This document shows positions 10,455 through 19,614 of a DNA stretch of 64,000 nucleotides, piece by piece. A model generated the notes under the pieces. The model saw nothing but the letters and a program-made list of their open reading frames with translations. It made no database searches and had not been told where the DNA came from. The stretch lies in assembly GCA_963733065.1 (NCBI GenBank), contig CAVTBT010000001.1, forward strand, positions 62,001-126,000. The letters are read 5' to 3'. Within the stretch, counting starts at the first letter, position 1, and the number at the start of each line of letters is the position of its first letter. The DNA is from CAVTBT01 sp963733065. Its GTDB lineage: Bacteria > Actinomycetota > Thermoleophilia > Gaiellales > Gaiellaceae. Both the position numbers and the translations under genes were made by a program.

Positions 10455-13183
10455 CTAGTCGCCGACGGTGTCCTGCAAACCGCGCGCTCGGCGGCGCAGG
10501 TCGGAGGCTCGGCCAGGCGCGTCGAGCTCCGACGCGCCGACGGCGGCCCGCCCGAGGTACTCGACAGCCGCCGTCACGTTGCCGGCTTGAGCGTGGTAGT
10601 GCGCCAGCTGCTCGAGATGGTCGTCGACCGAGTCCGTGTACAGCTCCTCGAACGCGGCCGCCACGCGGCCGTAGAGCTCGCGGCGCCTCGCGGGCGGCAT
10701 CGTCGTCAGGACAGCCTCCTGGAGGAGCCCGTGCCGGAACGCGCACACGAGCTCGGGATAGCGCCGGAGCTCGCGCACGATCTCCGCGCGGAGCAGGCCG
10801 GCGAGATCCTCGCCGACGCCCTCGCCGGCGACGCGTTCGAGTGCCGGCACGGGAAACTCCCGACCGATGACGGCGGCGAGCTGAGCGAGCCTGCGCGGGC
10901 CTTCCGGGAGTCGATCGACACGGGCGACCAGCAGGTTCTCGAGGGCGGGTGGGAGCAGGAGCGACGGCTTCAGGGTCGTCGTCCACGTGCGGTGCCGCTG
11001 TTCGAGGCCGCCACCCTCGACGAGCGCTCGCAGCAGCTCCTCGAGGTAGAGAGGGTTCCCCTCCGCCCGCGCGACGATCTCCTCGCGCGTCTCGTCGTCG
11101 AAGACGCCCGGCAGCAGCGTCGCCAGCAGTTCCGTCGCGGCCGCTGGGACGAGGGGAGCCAGGGTCAGCTCGCGTCGCCCGATGCGAGTACTCGGCCAGC
11201 ACGCGGGTGCGGAACGGCCAGCCCTCGGAGGCCGGATCGCGTCGCAGCGTCGCGACCAGCAGCAGCGGCGCCCGCTCGGTGAGCTCGAGCAGGTCCTCGG
11301 CCAGCTCGCGCGTCGACGCATGGGCCCAGTGCAGGTCCTCGATCGCCAGGACGACCGGCTGCTGAGCGGCCAGGGCCTCGACCCAGGCGAGGTAGCCGCC
11401 CCGGACCTCGCTCGCGCCGTCCGGACCGCCTTCGAGCTCGGGCCCGAGCCGGATCCGTAGCAGCCGGGCGAGCGCGGGCAGGACGCCCGCAGGGTCGTCG
11501 CCGAAGAGCGGTGTGAGCCGCGCGCGCGCCCGCGTCCGCACGACGACCTCCGGATCTCCCATCTCGACCCCGAGCCACTGCCGCAGCACCTCGATGAACG
11601 GCCAGGAGGGCAGGCCGCCGTACGAGAGACAGTGGCCCTCGAGCCAGGTCACGTGCTCCGGCAGGAGGGAGCGCAACTCCGCAACCAGGCGGGTCTTGCC
11701 GATTCCCGGTTCCCCGACGAACAGGAGTACCTGCCCCCGCCCTGCCTCGAGCTCGGCGACGGTGGCGCCGAGTCGATCGACCTCACGCTCGCGGCCCACG
11801 AGCCGTCGCAGGCGGGAGACGCCGGCCGGGCCGCGTGTGTCGGTGAGCCGGGAGGCACGGACCGGCTCGGTCCGTCCCTTGACCGCGAGGTCGCCCAGTG
11901 GCTCGAAGAGGAAGCGGTGCGCGAGCCGTCGCGCGGTCTCCTCACCGACCGCGATTGTTCCCGGCTCGGCGGCCGACTGGATCCGCGCTGCCACGTTCGT
12001 CGCGTCGCCCAGCGCGACCGTCTCCGGGCTGGCCCGCGCCGACCGGTCCGACGCTGGCGCGACCGGTGTTGATACCCACCCGGACGTTGAAGTCCGGGAT
12101 GCCCCAGGCCTCGGCGACGTCGCGAGCGTAGTCGCCGGCCACCTCGAGGATGCGGAGAGCGGCTCGCGCGCCGCGCTCCGGGTCGTCCTCGTGTGCGTGC
12201 GGGACGCCGAAATACGCGCAGATGCCGTCCCCCTCGTAGGCCTGGACGGTGCCGCCGTATTCCTCGACCGCCCGTGCCATCTGCGTCACGCACTCTCCGA
12301 CGAGCGCTTTCACGTCCTCGGGAGGGAGCCGCTCGCCGAGCGCGGTCGAGCCGACGATGTCGGCGAAGAGGACGGTGACCGGGCGGAGCTCGTCTTCCAC
12401 CGCCGGGGCCGGCGGCGATGGACGTTGCGGCGCCGGCGGGGTGTCCGGAGGGTGCGCAGCAAGGGTGCTGTCCTGCCGGAGGATCGCCGACTGAAGCTCG
12501 CGTAGATCCTGCCCCGGCTCGAGGCCCAGCTCGTCGCTCAGCGCTACTCGAACGACCTGGTAGGCCTGAAGCGCCTCGGCCTGCCGCCCCGACCGGTAGA
12601 GCGCGAGCATGAGCAGGCCGTGGAGGCGCTCCTGGTAGGGGTGCGCGGCGACGAGTGCCTCGAGCTCGCCGATCAGCTGGGCGTGGCGGCCGAGCTCGAC
12701 CTCCGCCTCGATCCGCTCGATCTGCGTCGCCAGGTGCAGCTCGCTCAGGCGGCCGACCTCGTGACGGGACGGGCCTTCGAGCAGCACGTCGGCCAGTGGC
12801 GGGCCGTGCCACAGGGCCAGCGCCCGCTGCCGGAGCTCCACTGCCTCGTCGAGCGGGGCCGTGCGAGCCTGCTCGGTGAGTCGCCGGAACTCGGCCAGGT
12901 CGAGCGTGCTCGAGCCGAGGCCGAGTCGGTACCCGGGCGGCTGCGTGACGAGCAGGTCCTCGCCGAGCTCCTTGCGCAGCGCATGGACGTAGCCCTGCAC
13001 CATCTTCTGGGCGGTCGCCGGCGGGCGTTCGCCCCAGAGCTCCTCGACGAGGCGCGCGGTGGAGACCGCCTCGTTCGCGTGCAGCAGCAGCACGGCCAGC
13101 ACCGCGCGCGGCTTCGGGCCGCCGAGGGCCACCGAACGCTTCCCGTCGCGAACCTCGAGCGGGCCGAGGATCTGGAACTCCAT
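10455..13183 (-). CDS. SARP-type regulator with class III cyclase and AAA ATPase domains (AfsR-like; frameshifted)
   Basis: The ATG at 13183 (MEFQILGPLEVRDGKR) follows GGAAGGCGG. Order of domains: winged-helix Trans_reg_C (residues 1-95), BTAD helical domain (about 100-245, ending ELGLEPGQDLRELQSAIL), a Pro-rich linker, a class III nucleotidyl cyclase with both metal-site aspartates (TVLFADIVGST; YEGDGICAYFG), then a STAND/AAA ATPase with Walker A GEPGIGKTRL and a helical C-terminus. It probably binds DNA and couples cyclic nucleotide synthesis to ATP-driven switching; the inducing signal is unknown. Two frame breaks, near 12034 and 11179, are each fixed by dropping one base from a CCC run (GGG in the coding strand). 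The gene is divergent from a small gene pair. Confidence 0.85.
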
Positions 13184-13305
13184 CGCCGCCTTCCGGAGAC
13201 GGGCCGACGCTAGCACCGCCTCAAAGGCTTCTCCACCAGCGCTCAAACGGCTTTCAACCGGGAGGGCGGATCCTGGCCGCGACACCCCGAACGAAAGGAC
13301 ACGAC

Positions 13306-13494
13306 ATGCTTCCTCCCGACACCAACGCCACCCGTCAGATCGCGCGAGAACACCACGAGCAGCTCAAGCGCGACTGGCAGTGGGTGAACCCAGCGGAGCC
13401 GGACGTGCTCGAGAGCCGGCAGCGCCGTTGGCGCGTCCGGCTCGACTGGCTGCTGGCGCACCTCCACCTTCGGCCCGTCGGCCACGCCTCGTGA
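13306..13494 (+). CDS. Small conserved-looking hypothetical protein (62 aa)
   Basis: The ATG at 13306 has GAAAGGA 8 bases upstream. The product is a charged, Trp-rich small protein (REHHEQLKRDWQWVNPAEPD; RRWRVRLDWLLAHLHLRP) with no signal peptide. It starts about 120 bases from the divergent SARP gene. Its stop overlaps the next start as GTGA, which implies a translationally coupled pair. Codon use is that of a real high-GC gene. I do not recognise a family. Confidence 0.6.
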   Translation: MLPPDTNATRQIAREHHEQLKRDWQWVNPAEPDVLESRQRRWRVRLDWLLAHLHLRPVGHAS

Positions 13495-13715
13495 CGCCCG
13501 AGGACGCCAAGACGATCGCCGAGCGGTTGGGCTTGCCGCAGGACGCCGTGCGCCGCGTGCAGCGGCGCGGCTTCCTGCGGCGGCTCGACCTCGACGACCG
13601 CGAGATCCGCGAGCTGCTCTGGCGCGCCCACGTCGCGTTCCGAGCGGCGATCCCTCGAACGAGGGACGTCGGCGCCCGACACCTCAGGGCGCCAGGTCGT
13701 ACGGGTAGTCGGTGA
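13491..13715 (+). CDS. Small hypothetical protein, coupled to the preceding gene (74 aa)
   Basis: It starts with GTG inside the GTGA overlap with the previous stop. The N-terminal half (TPEDAKTIAERLGLPQDAVR, then an RRLDLDDREIRELLWRA helix) looks like a short helical domain, possibly DNA-binding. The last 25 residues are low-complexity and Arg-rich and could be affected by a frame error. Function unknown. Confidence 0.5.
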   Translation: MTPEDAKTIAERLGLPQDAVRRVQRRGFLRRLDLDDREIRELLWRAHVAFRAAIPRTRDVGARHLRAPGRTGSR

Positions 13716-13820
13716 GGTCTCGAAGCCGTCTGCTGCGCCAAGAGGATGGTCACTAGTTCGTGTCGACGACCCCACCGCGTCGTTGGCACGTAGTTGCCGC
13801 CTGTGAGACGATCCACGGCC

Positions 13821-14210
13821 GTGGACACGAGCCGGATCGCAGCATTTTCCCTCTTCGCCGATCTTCCTGCGGCGGAGTTGGACGCGCTCGCGGGCGCGAT
13901 GCGCGAGGCCGACATTCAAGCTGGTGCCAGAGTCGTCAAGGTCGACGACTACGGAACCGCCATCTACTTCATCGAGCAGGGTGAGGCCGATGTGCTGACC
14001 GATGGCGGCGAGACTCGCGCTCTCGGCCCGGGCGACACGTTCGGCGAGATCGCGCTGCTCCTGACAGGGGAGCGGACGGCCACGGTGGTGGCGCGGAGCC
14101 GGATGCGGCTCCTCTCGCTCTCAGGGCAGGACTTCGAGCGCATCCGAGCCGATGTACCGACGGTCGAACGCGCGCTGCGCGACATCGGCCTCGAGCGCTC
14201 GGGCCGGTAG
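13821..14210 (+). CDS. Cyclic nucleotide-binding domain protein
   Basis: This is a single cap_ED/Crp-type domain of about 129 residues. The phosphate-binding cassette is clear: GDTFGEIALLLTGERTATVV, with the Gly-Glu and Arg-Thr-Ala residues that contact the cyclic phosphate and ribose. There is no helix-turn-helix after it, so it is a stand-alone sensor, not a CRP regulator. I chose GTG 13821 because VDTSRIAAFSLFADLPAAEL matches the usual N-terminus; an in-frame TTG at 13794 is an alternative. It lies 640 bases from the divergent SARP-cyclase gene, which makes a cyclase/effector pairing possible but unproven. Confidence 0.8.
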   Translation: MDTSRIAAFSLFADLPAAELDALAGAMREADIQAGARVVKVDDYGTAIYFIEQGEADVLTDGGETRALGPGDTFGEIALLLTGERTATVVARSRMRLLSLSGQDFERIRADVPTVERALRDIGLERSGR

Positions 14211-14534
14211 ACGCACCGGATCCATCGAAGCCGACGCGTCCGACTCGGGATGTCGGGGCTCGCCGGGGAAGACATGCATGAGGAGGACGACGGACCGCAG
14301 CGCACTCGCCTCCCGGTTGACCGCATCCTGCGCCCGACCGGCGTCGCCCCACACCTGCGCTGCCAGGAAGCCGACGAGGAGGGCGAAGAGCAGCCCCATG
14401 GGAGGCAGCATCCCGGGCGAGACCGCCTTGAACGCCTTTCCGCGCTCTCCGACGGCAAGGGCGATCACGATGACGTAGATCGTGGCCGCGGCGAGGAACG
14501 TCGCGGCGAACACAAGAAGGGCCAGCACCGCCAC
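14121..14534 (-). pseudogene. Truncated DUF4239 (bestrophin-like) membrane protein
   Basis: The GTG at 14534 is preceded by GGAGGA. The first helix is LLVFAATFLAAATIYVIVIAL. A second helix leads into a pattern typical of DUF4239 proteins: GFLAAQVWGDAGRAQDAV, then REASALRSVVLL. After about 14250 the similarity stops, and the frame runs antisense into the cyclic-nucleotide-binding gene with shadow-like residues. Family members are usually about 250 residues, so roughly the second half is missing. Either the gene was truncated when its neighbour arrived, or a short form is made. Confidence 0.55.
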
Positions 14535-14640
14535 CGGCAGGTCCTCCAGCCAGCCCGTGATGCTTGCAGTCGGCCAGATTCGGCCGACACTAACCGGCCG
14601 ATCCGCTCATCGACAGCCCGGCGAGGCGGACGCTCACGGC

Positions 14641-14669
14641 TTGACGTATATATCTCTACGATATATCTT
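14641..14669 (+). promoter_or_regulatory. Promoter and PadR operator
   Basis: TTGACG at 14641-14646 and TATCTT at 14664-14669 are spaced by 17 bases, a sigma-70-like promoter. Between and over them lies a perfect inverted repeat, ATATATC-TCTAC-GATATAT (14648-14666). AT-rich palindromes of this kind over the -10 region are typical operators of PadR regulators. Transcription would begin about 14676, so the ATG at 14678 is essentially leaderless. Autoregulation by the PadR protein is the natural reading. Confidence 0.7.
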
Positions 14670-14677
14670 GTCGCAGT

Positions 14678-15904
14678 ATGGAGTCGAGTGACACCGGACT
14701 GCGCAGCACCGGGTACGTCATCCTCGGAATGCTCGCGCTCGGCGCGCGGACGGGCTACGACATCAAGGCGGTCGTCGACCGCTCGACGCGCTTCTTCTGG
14801 GCGGCGAGCTACGGGCAGATCTACCCCGAGCTCCGTCGGCTCGAGGAAGCTGGACTGGTCGAGGGGAAGAGCTCTCCGACCGGTGCCCGGAAGCGCAGGG
14901 AGTACCAGCTCACGGCTGAAGGGCGCGCCGCGCTCGTCAGCTGGCTCGGGACGCCGGCGGGGATGCCCGAGCTTCGTGACGAGAACCTGCTGAAGCTCTT
15001 CTTCGCGGACGAGCTTCCGGTCGAGCAGGCGCTCGAGCAGCTCCGGCGGCGCCGAGAGGGTCACGAGCAGTTCCTGGCGATCCTGCGCGAGGTCGACGCC
15101 CGTCCCGGCGACGACCCGCCGTTCGTCGATCTCGTCCTCCGGTACGGCATCGCCTACGGCGAGTTCAACGTCGCCTGGTGCCGTGAGCAGGAGGAGCGGC
15201 TTCGGCCAGGCAGCTCAGGAGGCAGCGTGAGCACCGGGCCTGCCGTGGCGGCGGATCTCCGCGAGCGGGATCTTCCGGCGACCGGATTCCGCTCGATTCT
15301 GCTCAGGGGAGCACCGAGGTTCGCGCGCGAGGCCTTTGGGCCGGTCGCAGCGTTCTACGTCGGCTGGAAGCTCGGCGACCTCGTTGTCGGGATTGTCCTC
15401 GCGACCGCCGTCGGGATCACGCTCGACCTCTACGAGCGCAGGCGCGGACGGGCGGGAGCGCTGGCGCTCGTGTCGATGGCGTTCGTGCTTGCGCAGGCCG
15501 TGGTCGGCCTGATCGCGGACAGCGCCGTCGTGTACCTCGCCCAACCGGTGCTCGTGAGCGCGATCTGGGGCTTCGCCAACATCGGCTCGGCGATCGTCGG
15601 ACGACCGCTCGCCGGAGTGTTTGCCGATGCCTGGTATCCCTTCCCGCCGGAGATCAGGGAGTCGCACACGTATCGCCGCATCTTCGGCTTCGAGTCGATC
15701 GTCTGGGGTCTCTATCTGCTCGCTCGGAGTGGAATCCGCATGGCGGTTCTCGCGAGCGGGAGCATCGGCGCGTTCGCAGCCGTGCAGCTGGCGACCGGGA
15801 TTCCGTTCACGATCGCGCTCGTCGCGTGGTCGGTCTGGTACGCGTCCCGCGGCTTCGAGCGAAGCACCGAGTGGGACGATCCGAGCAGCTCAGCCGGATC
15901 ATGA
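14678..15904 (+). CDS. PadR-family regulator, in frame with a polytopic membrane protein (DUF3159-like)
   Basis: Residues 1-85 are a PadR winged helix (GYVILGMLALGARTGYDIKA, IYPELRRLEEAGLV, REYQLTAEGRAAL) and 90-180 the Vir_act_alpha_C-like helical domain. From about residue 205 come five or six membrane segments (LGDLVVGIVLATAVGI, ALVSMAFVLAQAVVGLI) resembling DUF3159/intracellular septation A-like proteins. The junction holds AGGAGG (15217-15222) four bases before an in-frame GTG (15227), and that GTG is part of GTGA. Removing one C from the CC at 15206-15207 would make the PadR gene end ...LRQAAQEAA-stop at that TGA. I therefore suspect two coupled genes joined by an indel, not a true fusion. 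Confidence 0.75.
   Translation: MESSDTGLRSTGYVILGMLALGARTGYDIKAVVDRSTRFFWAASYGQIYPELRRLEEAGLVEGKSSPTGARKRREYQLTAEGRAALVSWLGTPAGMPELRDENLLKLFFADELPVEQALEQLRRRREGHEQFLAILREVDARPGDDPPFVDLVLRYGIAYGEFNVAWCREQEERLRPGSSGGSVSTGPAVAADLRERDLPATGFRSILLRGAPRFAREAFGPVAAFYVGWKLGDLVVGIVLATAVGITLDLYERRRGRAGALALVSMAFVLAQAVVGLIADSAVVYLAQPVLVSAIWGFANIGSAIVGRPLAGVFADAWYPFPPEIRESHTYRRIFGFESIVWGLYLLARSGIRMAVLASGSIGAFAAVQLATGIPFTIALVAWSVWYASRGFERSTEWDDPSSSAGS
15217..15229 (+). promoter_or_regulatory. Internal ribosome binding site and GTG start
   Basis: AGGAGG, four bases, then GTG inside the PadR/membrane-protein frame. It marks the likely true start of the membrane protein (VSTGPAVAADLRERDLPATG). Confidence 0.6.
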
Positions 15905-15985
15905 AACCGGCGCGGAGAGGTCCCGTTTACGGCCTGAACGTCAGGTGACAGGCCCGTCAGTCATGCAAGCTGCGGAGGAGGCACG

Positions 15986-16648
15986 ATGAGTCACGTGGTC
16001 GTGAGCGCGACGATGTCGATCGACGGATTCGTCGCGGACGAGCAGGACGGCATCGAGGAGCTGTTCGGGTGGTACAGCAACGGCGACGTCGTCCTGGAGA
16101 CGGCGCGCGAGGACATGAGCCTCTCGCTGTCGCCCGAGGACGCCGCATTCTTCAAGGAGTCACACGGCAAGCTGGGCGCGCTGGTCGTCGGGCGCCGGCT
16201 CTTCGATATCACGGACGGTTGGAGCGGGCTGCATCCGCTCGGTGTCCCGGTCGTCGTGGTGACCCACTCCGTACCGGAAGCCTGGATCGAGCGGTTTCCC
16301 GAAGCGCCGTTCACGTTCGTCACGGACGGCGGGGTCGAGCGCGCGGTCGAGATCGCGAGCGAGATCGCCGGCGACGACCGCACCGTGGGCGTGGCCGCCG
16401 GGAACGTCGGCAGCCAGGTCATCGACGCGGGGCTCGCCGACGGCCTCGTGATCGATCTCGCACCGGTCGTGCTCGGCACCGGCCGTCCCTTCTTCGACGG
16501 GCTGGAGAGCGCCAAGCCGGTCCGCCTCAGCGAGCCGCGCGTCGTGCAGGGCACGGGCGCTGTGCACCTCGTCTACGACGTCCAGGAGCACTCGGCAGGG
16601 GAGACGTCGCCGTCGCCTGAGAGCGCAGGGGCGTCCTCGAGGTCGTAA
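15986..16648 (+). CDS. Dihydrofolate reductase / RibD C-terminal family protein
   Basis: The ATG follows GCGGAGGAGG. The N-terminal strand MSHVVVSATMSIDGFVAD and the central LGALVVGRRLFD are the usual RibD_C/DHFR-like nucleotide-binding signatures. The segments VVVVTHSVPE and DGLVIDLAPVVLGTGRPFFD complete the fold to about residue 195. The last 25 residues are a Ser-rich tail. The family comprises NADPH-dependent reductases of often unknown substrate; a folate or riboflavin role should not be assumed. It starts 80 bases downstream of the PadR/membrane gene on the same strand. Confidence 0.85.
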   Translation: MSHVVVSATMSIDGFVADEQDGIEELFGWYSNGDVVLETAREDMSLSLSPEDAAFFKESHGKLGALVVGRRLFDITDGWSGLHPLGVPVVVVTHSVPEAWIERFPEAPFTFVTDGGVERAVEIASEIAGDDRTVGVAAGNVGSQVIDAGLADGLVIDLAPVVLGTGRPFFDGLESAKPVRLSEPRVVQGTGAVHLVYDVQEHSAGETSPSPESAGASSRS

Positions 16649-16694
16649 CGAGGCTCTGCCGCGGCCTAACGATCAGAACTTCCGGACAGCTCTA

Positions 16695-17096
16695 CTAGTC
16701 AGCCCACCAGTCGCGCCGGCCATCGACGTCTTCGCGCCGATCCTCGCCGAGACTGGGCGCGCCGATGACGAGGATCTCGAGGCCCTCCGGCCCGGCCTCG
16801 TAGCCTCGCCACGTACCGGGCGGGACGCGCACCGCGTCCCATTCCTTGAGCTCGACGATCTCGTCGTCGACCTTCATCCGCCCGCTTCCGCGCACGACCA
16901 CGTACACCTCCTCCTGCTTCTTGTGCGTGTGGCCGTACGGAAAGCGATAGTCGGGCGGGACGCGCTGGTAGCTCAGGCCGGATTTCTCGAGTTCGAGCGC
17001 CTCGGTCGCCAAGCGGAACTCCAGGTCCGGCGCGCCGTCGAACCTTGAGCCGATGTCCTCCAGATCCTCCTTGATGTTCCTGAGCGTGAACGGCAC
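16695..17096 (-). CDS. Cupin domain protein
   Basis: A 133-residue single cupin_2 barrel. The first motif reads FPYGHTHKKQEEVYVVVRGSG, with His, His and Glu as metal ligands. The second motif is around WDAVRVPPGTWRGYEAGPEG and lacks the usual His. There is no signal peptide. It starts with GTG at 17096. Ligand unknown. It is convergent with the RibD-like gene. Confidence 0.8.
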   Translation of the reverse strand: MPFTLRNIKEDLEDIGSRFDGAPDLEFRLATEALELEKSGLSYQRVPPDYRFPYGHTHKKQEEVYVVVRGSGRMKVDDEIVELKEWDAVRVPPGTWRGYEAGPEGLEILVIGAPSLGEDRREDVDGRRDWWAD

Positions 17097-17188
17097 GGCG
17101 CGATCCTATGGCACCGCGCACGACGTGCCATCGCGCTCTACATGACCGCGGGGTCGATGGCCGCGATCCTCTTCGAGATCCGTACAGG

Positions 17189-18611
17189 TCAATGGAGGGT
17201 GGGTCGGTAGATGAGCTCAGGGATCGGCTCAGGCGTCGAGCGTTCGGCGATCGTTCGGCGACGGCGAGTGCTCAGGTTCGTGTTCGCGCGAGGAATCGTC
17301 GGCATGATCGAGGCGTCCGCGACCAGAAGCCCGTCGACCCCCATTACTGCGCCGCGTGTGTCCACGACCGCCCCGATCGCACAGGTGCCGGTGGGGTGGA
17401 AGATGCCCCGGACCTCGCGTCGAAGATAGGGTCGAGCGGATCATGATCGCCAGGGCGGAGCTCGCGTCCGGAGCCCGCGGTCGGCAAGAGCGCGGATGAG
17501 CGCGACGCCGCTCGAGAGGCGGTCGAGGTCGTGCAGGTCGGAGAGGAAGCCGTGGTCGATCGCGGGAGGAACCCTCGGGTCGGGCGAGCGCAGCGTGACG
17601 CTGCCGCGTGAATCCGCCTTGAGCAGGTATACGACCGCGCTCGTCTGCCAGCCCTCGTCCGCGTCCTCGAGCCACGGCAGGAAGTGGAGGTCCCACGTGT
17701 CCTTCGGGCACGAGTCGCTCCGGGCACGAACGAGGAGCGAGGTCGCGAACACGGGGCCCTGTTTCGGCAAGTGCGCCGCCGCGGGCGACCACTCGATTCC
17801 CACTCCGGGATGATCCGCAAGGCCGACTCCGACGGGCAGGTCCTCGATTGACACCGACGCCGAGACGACTCAGGTCGCGCATACGGTCCGATTCCGCTGC
17901 GCAGTAGGAGGGCTGGCGACCCGTACGCTCCGGCAGCCACGATGACGGTATCCGCGGTCAGCCGCCCGCTGTTCGAGACGACCCCGAGCACCCGCCCTGT
18001 GGCGATCTCGATGCGGTCGACGAGTGTCTCTGGGGCAACCGTCAGGTTCGGCCGCGACCGTGCGTCGTCGAGATACGCGAACGCAGTGTTCCAGCGAACT
18101 GCTCCAAGGGCGTTGACGGGCGCCGGAGCGATGCCGACGGTGGCGTCTAGGTCGTTGAGATCCGCGAGTCGAGGCAGTCCGATGCTCGGACCGGCCTCGA
18201 GCAGCGCGCGATGGAATGGCGAGAGGTCGTCCGTGCGATCCGTCCGCGTGCGGATCGAGGCTTCGGCCCGTCGCAGGTATGGCTCGAACTCGGCGAACGT
18301 CCAACCGTCTCCCCACTCGTCGTAGTCGTCACGCGAGCCCCACACGACGAGGCAGGCGTTGTGAGCCGAGCAACCGCCGAGGATGCGCGCGCGCGAGGCC
18401 GACCGGTCGTCGCGCTCGGTCTCCCAGAGGTGCGACATCGGCAGGGTGCGAGCATCGAGAATGTCCGAGGGCCAGCGGCCTTCGGCGTAGTCGCCGTAGT
18501 CCGGTCCGGCCTCGACGAGACAGACCGCCGCTCCGGCTCTCGCTCAGTCGTGCGCGAGCACGCACCCCGCGGTCCCCCACCCACGACGATCACGTCGAAC
18601 CGCTCGGGCAT
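17189..18611 (-). CDS. GMC family FAD oxidoreductase (choline dehydrogenase type; frameshifted)
   Basis: The N-terminus MPERFDVIVVGGGPRG carries the FAD-binding Rossmann strand. RILGGCSAHNACLVVWGSRD is the GMC signature near the flavin, and the second signature is VIVAAGAYGSPALLLRSGIG. The C-terminal signature HPTGTCAIGAVVD, then GVDGLLVADASIMPTIPRAN, is readable near 17230-17400 in another frame. The family oxidises alcohols with FAD. At least four frame breaks (about 18530, 17890, 17440, 17250) scatter the gene, more than in its neighbours, so either local sequence quality is poor or the gene is decaying. Confidence 0.75.
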
Positions 18612-18674
18612 CCGGCCGCCACTCTATTTGGCGGCGCTGCTCGGCGCGGCTTCGCGGAACCCCGCATGATGCGA

Positions 18675-18763
18675 CGGCGGGGGTGGGATTCGAACCCACG
18701 GCGACGCTTGCCGGTCGCAACGGTTTTCAAGACCGCACCGTTCGGCCGCTCCGGCACCCCGCC
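18675..18763 (-). tRNA. tRNA-Ser (anticodon TGA)
   Basis: The acceptor stem GGCGGGG pairs with CCCCGCC. The anticodon loop CTTGAAA gives TGA. A long variable arm (class II) and the T-arm GGTTCGAATCC are present. It is 89 bases, with no encoded CCA. It lies 100 bases before a divergent PAP2 gene, and seryl-tRNA synthetase is encoded 0.85 kb away. Confidence 0.95.
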
Positions 18764-18850
18764 GCGGAGGAGATTAGCGCCCACTCAGACGCCTGCCCTC
18801 CACACCCGAAAAGGGGGGTAAACCGAACGGTGTAGCGACCCTCGTAGGCC

Positions 18851-18856
18851 TAGCCT
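18851..18856 (+). promoter_or_regulatory. Leaderless -10 element (TAGCCT)
   Basis: TAGCCT is followed by six bases and then ATG, so transcription should begin at or next to the start codon of the PAP2 gene. No Shine-Dalgarno precedes that ATG. Confidence 0.5.
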
Positions 18857-18862
18857 TGAGCC

Positions 18863-19609
18863 ATGAGATTGGCACTCGCAAGCAGGACGCACCGGGGCCC
18901 GATCGAGATCGCGGCCGCGATCGCCCTCTACGCCGTCTACGAGCTCGCTCGCGGCATCGGCGGCGAGAACTGGGCACGCGCGCGGCTGAACACGAGCGAC
19001 ATCGTCGCCCTCGAGCAGCAGCTCGGCGTCTACTGGGAGCACGGCATCCAGACCGCCTCGCTGGCCGTTCCCGGGTTTGGCGGTCTCCTCGGCTTCCTCT
19101 ACCTCGCGCTGCATCTCGTCGGCACCTCGGCGTTCCTCATTTGGGTCTACCGCAGCCGGCGCGCCGCGTTCGCGCTCGTGCGCACGACGATCATGCTGGC
19201 GACCGCTCTCGCGCTGGTGGGCTACATCGCCTACCCGGCAGCACCGCCCCGGCTCGCCGGCCTCGACTTCGCCGACACCGTGAGCACGCACACCGGCCTC
19301 GACCTCAGCTCGGATCTGCTCGGCGCGCTCTACAACCCGATCGCGGCCGTGCCTAGCCTGCACTTCGGCTACGCGCTGATCGTCGGCGCCGGGCTCTACG
19401 CGCTCGGCCACAACCGCTGGCTGCGCGCTGCGGGCGTCGCCTACCCGCTGGCGATGCTCTACATCATCGTCGCCACCGGCAATCACTTCCTCTTCGACGC
19501 GGCCGCCGGGGGCGCGGTCGTGGTCGCCGCCTGGATCGCGGCCCGCTGGGTCGTGCGCCGGGACACCGCGATCACGCCGTGCACCCGGCCGGCCGTTCCG
19601 GTCTCCTAG
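18863..19609 (+). CDS. PAP2-like membrane phosphotransferase (inositolphosphotransferase type)
   Basis: This is a 248-residue protein with about five membrane helices. The phosphatase-like motifs are YPAAPPR, then AAVPSLHFGYAL, then NHFLFDAAAG. The Ser-His of the second and the His-Asp of the third are the catalytic residues of the PAP2 superfamily. The fold places it with Aur1/Ipt1-like enzymes that act on lipid head groups at the membrane. It starts leaderless at ATG 18863 and is convergent with serS, six bases away. Confidence 0.82.
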   Translation: MRLALASRTHRGPIEIAAAIALYAVYELARGIGGENWARARLNTSDIVALEQQLGVYWEHGIQTASLAVPGFGGLLGFLYLALHLVGTSAFLIWVYRSRRAAFALVRTTIMLATALALVGYIAYPAAPPRLAGLDFADTVSTHTGLDLSSDLLGALYNPIAAVPSLHFGYALIVGAGLYALGHNRWLRAAGVAYPLAMLYIIVATGNHFLFDAAAGGAVVVAAWIAARWVVRRDTAITPCTRPAVPVS

Positions 19610-19614
19610 TCCGA

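Noticed and set aside
18590..18784. Small minus-strand open frame over the tRNA-Ser gene
   Set aside because: It is the translated tRNA sequence and has no independent support.
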